This document shows positions 6,507 through 6,846 of a stretch of DNA of 6,846 nt, in pieces. Position numbers and translations under genes: made by a program. Under the pieces are notes generated by a model. It was not told the DNA's origin. It did no database searches and saw only the letters and a list, made by a program, of their open reading frames with translations. Source of the DNA: Thiohalobacter sp. (lineage in GTDB: Bacteria; Pseudomonadota; Gammaproteobacteria; Thiohalobacterales; Thiohalobacteraceae); contig JALVEM010000515.1 in assembly GCA_027030825.1 (NCBI GenBank), positions 1 to 6,846 of the forward strand. The letters run 5' to 3'. The stretch's first letter is position 1. The number at the start of each line of letters is the position of its first letter.

Positions 6507-6522
6507 TGGCATGTCTTCTGCA
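6507..6522 (+). promoter_or_regulatory. Candidate sigma-54 promoter before the ParA-like gene
   Basis: TGGCATG-TCTT-CTGCA in the gap after cheB matches the sigma-54 consensus TGGCACG-N4-TTGCW at all but two positions. The invariant GG (6508-6509) and GC (6520-6521) are exactly 12 bases apart. The predicted start near 6532 lies upstream of every plausible start codon of the ParA-like gene. Sigma-54 with FleQ/FlrA-type activators drives many flagellar genes in polar-flagellated gammaproteobacteria. No activator site was identified, and a match of this quality can occur by chance. Confidence 0.42.
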
Positions 6523-6541
6523 TTACTCTCCGCAGACATGC
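6509..6541 (+). repeat. Inverted repeat in the cheB-parC gap
   Basis: GCATGTCT (6509-6516) and AGACATGC (6534-6541) are perfect eight-base inverted arms separated by 17 bases. The left arm overlaps the proposed sigma-54 element. A smaller hairpin, GCCAC-TTC-GTGGC (6498-6510), overlaps the left arm by two bases, so the two structures would compete in RNA. No T-run follows either. It could be a protein-binding site or an mRNA structure. Confidence 0.45.
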
Positions 6542-6594
6542 AGAGCGTCGAAAACCGGACGTTCGCTTTCATGATTTCGTGGACGGGAGACTCG

Positions 6595-6846
6595 GTGCGC
6601 GGAACGGCGACATTGCAGCGGCAGCGAAGCAGGGTCTGGGCCGTGGCCAACCAGAAGGGCGGCGTAGGCAAGACCACGACGGTCTCCACCCTGGCCGGCG
6701 AGCTGGTCGGCCGCGGACGGCGCGTGCTGATGGTGGATCTCGACCCGCATGGTTCGCTCACGGCCTGGTTCGGGCGCGATCCCGATGCGCAGGGCCCCTC
6801 GGTCTATGGTCTCTTCCAGGCGGCGCGCGCAGGCGAGCGGCCGGAT
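6595..6846 (+). CDS. parC: ParA-family ATPase, ParC/Soj-like (5' end, partial)
   Basis: The first 84 codons are visible and the gene runs off the window. VWAVANQKGGVGKTTT has the deviant Walker A motif KGGVGKT (residues 21-27 from the GTG start) and is followed by LMVDLDPHGSLTAW, the A' motif of the ParA/Soj family. Its place after cheB matches ParC of Vibrio, which locates chemosensory arrays at the pole with ParP, and the soj-like gene downstream of motCD in Pseudomonas. The start is uncertain. GTG at 6595 has GGGAG about five bases upstream; TTG at 6613 would begin closest to the conserved VWAVANQ; ATG at 6571 has no clear ribosome site. It is not chromosomal ParA by context. The symbol follows Vibrio usage and is unrelated to topoisomerase IV parC. 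Confidence 0.85.
   Translation, partial: MRGTATLQRQRSRVWAVANQKGGVGKTTTVSTLAGELVGRGRRVLMVDLDPHGSLTAWFGRDPDAQGPSVYGLFQAARAGERPD

Noticed and set aside
6498..6510. GCCAC-TTC-GTGGC hairpin as a Rho-independent terminator after cheB
   Set aside because: The stem is only five pairs and is not followed by a T-run.
6494..6519. TCAAG after cheB as a sigma-28 -35 box
   Set aside because: At the correct spacing the bases 6513-6520 do not resemble GCCGATAA, so there is no -10 partner.
1..6846. A hidden novel defence, mobile or RNA system
   Set aside because: Nearly all bases are accounted for by conserved flagellar and chemotaxis genes; there are no repeat arrays, integrase or transposase motifs, tRNA-like folds or composition breaks visible by eye.

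Overview
The window is a high-GC stretch of flagellar and chemotaxis genes, all on the + strand and tightly packed. The order is flhF (3' end only), fleN/flhG, fliA, cheY, cheZ, cheA, cheB and a ParA-type ATPase gene (parC/soj-like, 5' end only). This order, the presence of CheZ, and the FleN and CheY sequences point to a polarly flagellated gammaproteobacterium of the broad Pseudomonas/Vibrio/Chromatiales type. The genus cannot be read from this window.

Left part (1-1993): the polar flagellum placement GTPase FlhF, its partner and number-controlling ATPase FleN, and the flagellar sigma factor FliA. These genes overlap (56 bases for flhF/fleN; ATGA for fleN/fliA) and are probably translationally coupled. 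The long fleN start is favoured because it retains the FlhF-activating DQAxxLR motif.

Middle (1983-2080): the main control region. It holds a hairpin at the fliA stop, a good match to a sigma-28 (FliA) promoter, a second hairpin near the predicted 5' end of the mRNA, and a strong ribosome binding site that selects a TTG start for cheY. FliA made just upstream would then switch on the chemotaxis block.

Right part (2081-6488): cheY, cheZ, cheA and cheB, which form the excitation, signal-termination and adaptation core. CheA kinase phosphorylates CheY and CheB, CheZ dephosphorylates CheY, and CheB demethylates receptors. CheA has a long low-complexity linker carrying two near-identical acidic motifs where a P2 domain would usually sit. 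The motifs resemble the CheY-binding peptides of CheZ and FliM.

End (6489-6846): a roughly 100-base gap with a sigma-54-like -24/-12 element and an inverted repeat, then the start of a ParA-family ATPase. In Vibrio, ParC in this position places chemosensory arrays at the pole. No motCD pair lies between cheB and this gene, unlike the Pseudomonas arrangement.

I see no mobile elements, RNA genes or CRISPR arrays. The region is mostly ordinary core motility. The most interesting points are the repeated CheA linker motif and the two candidate promoters.
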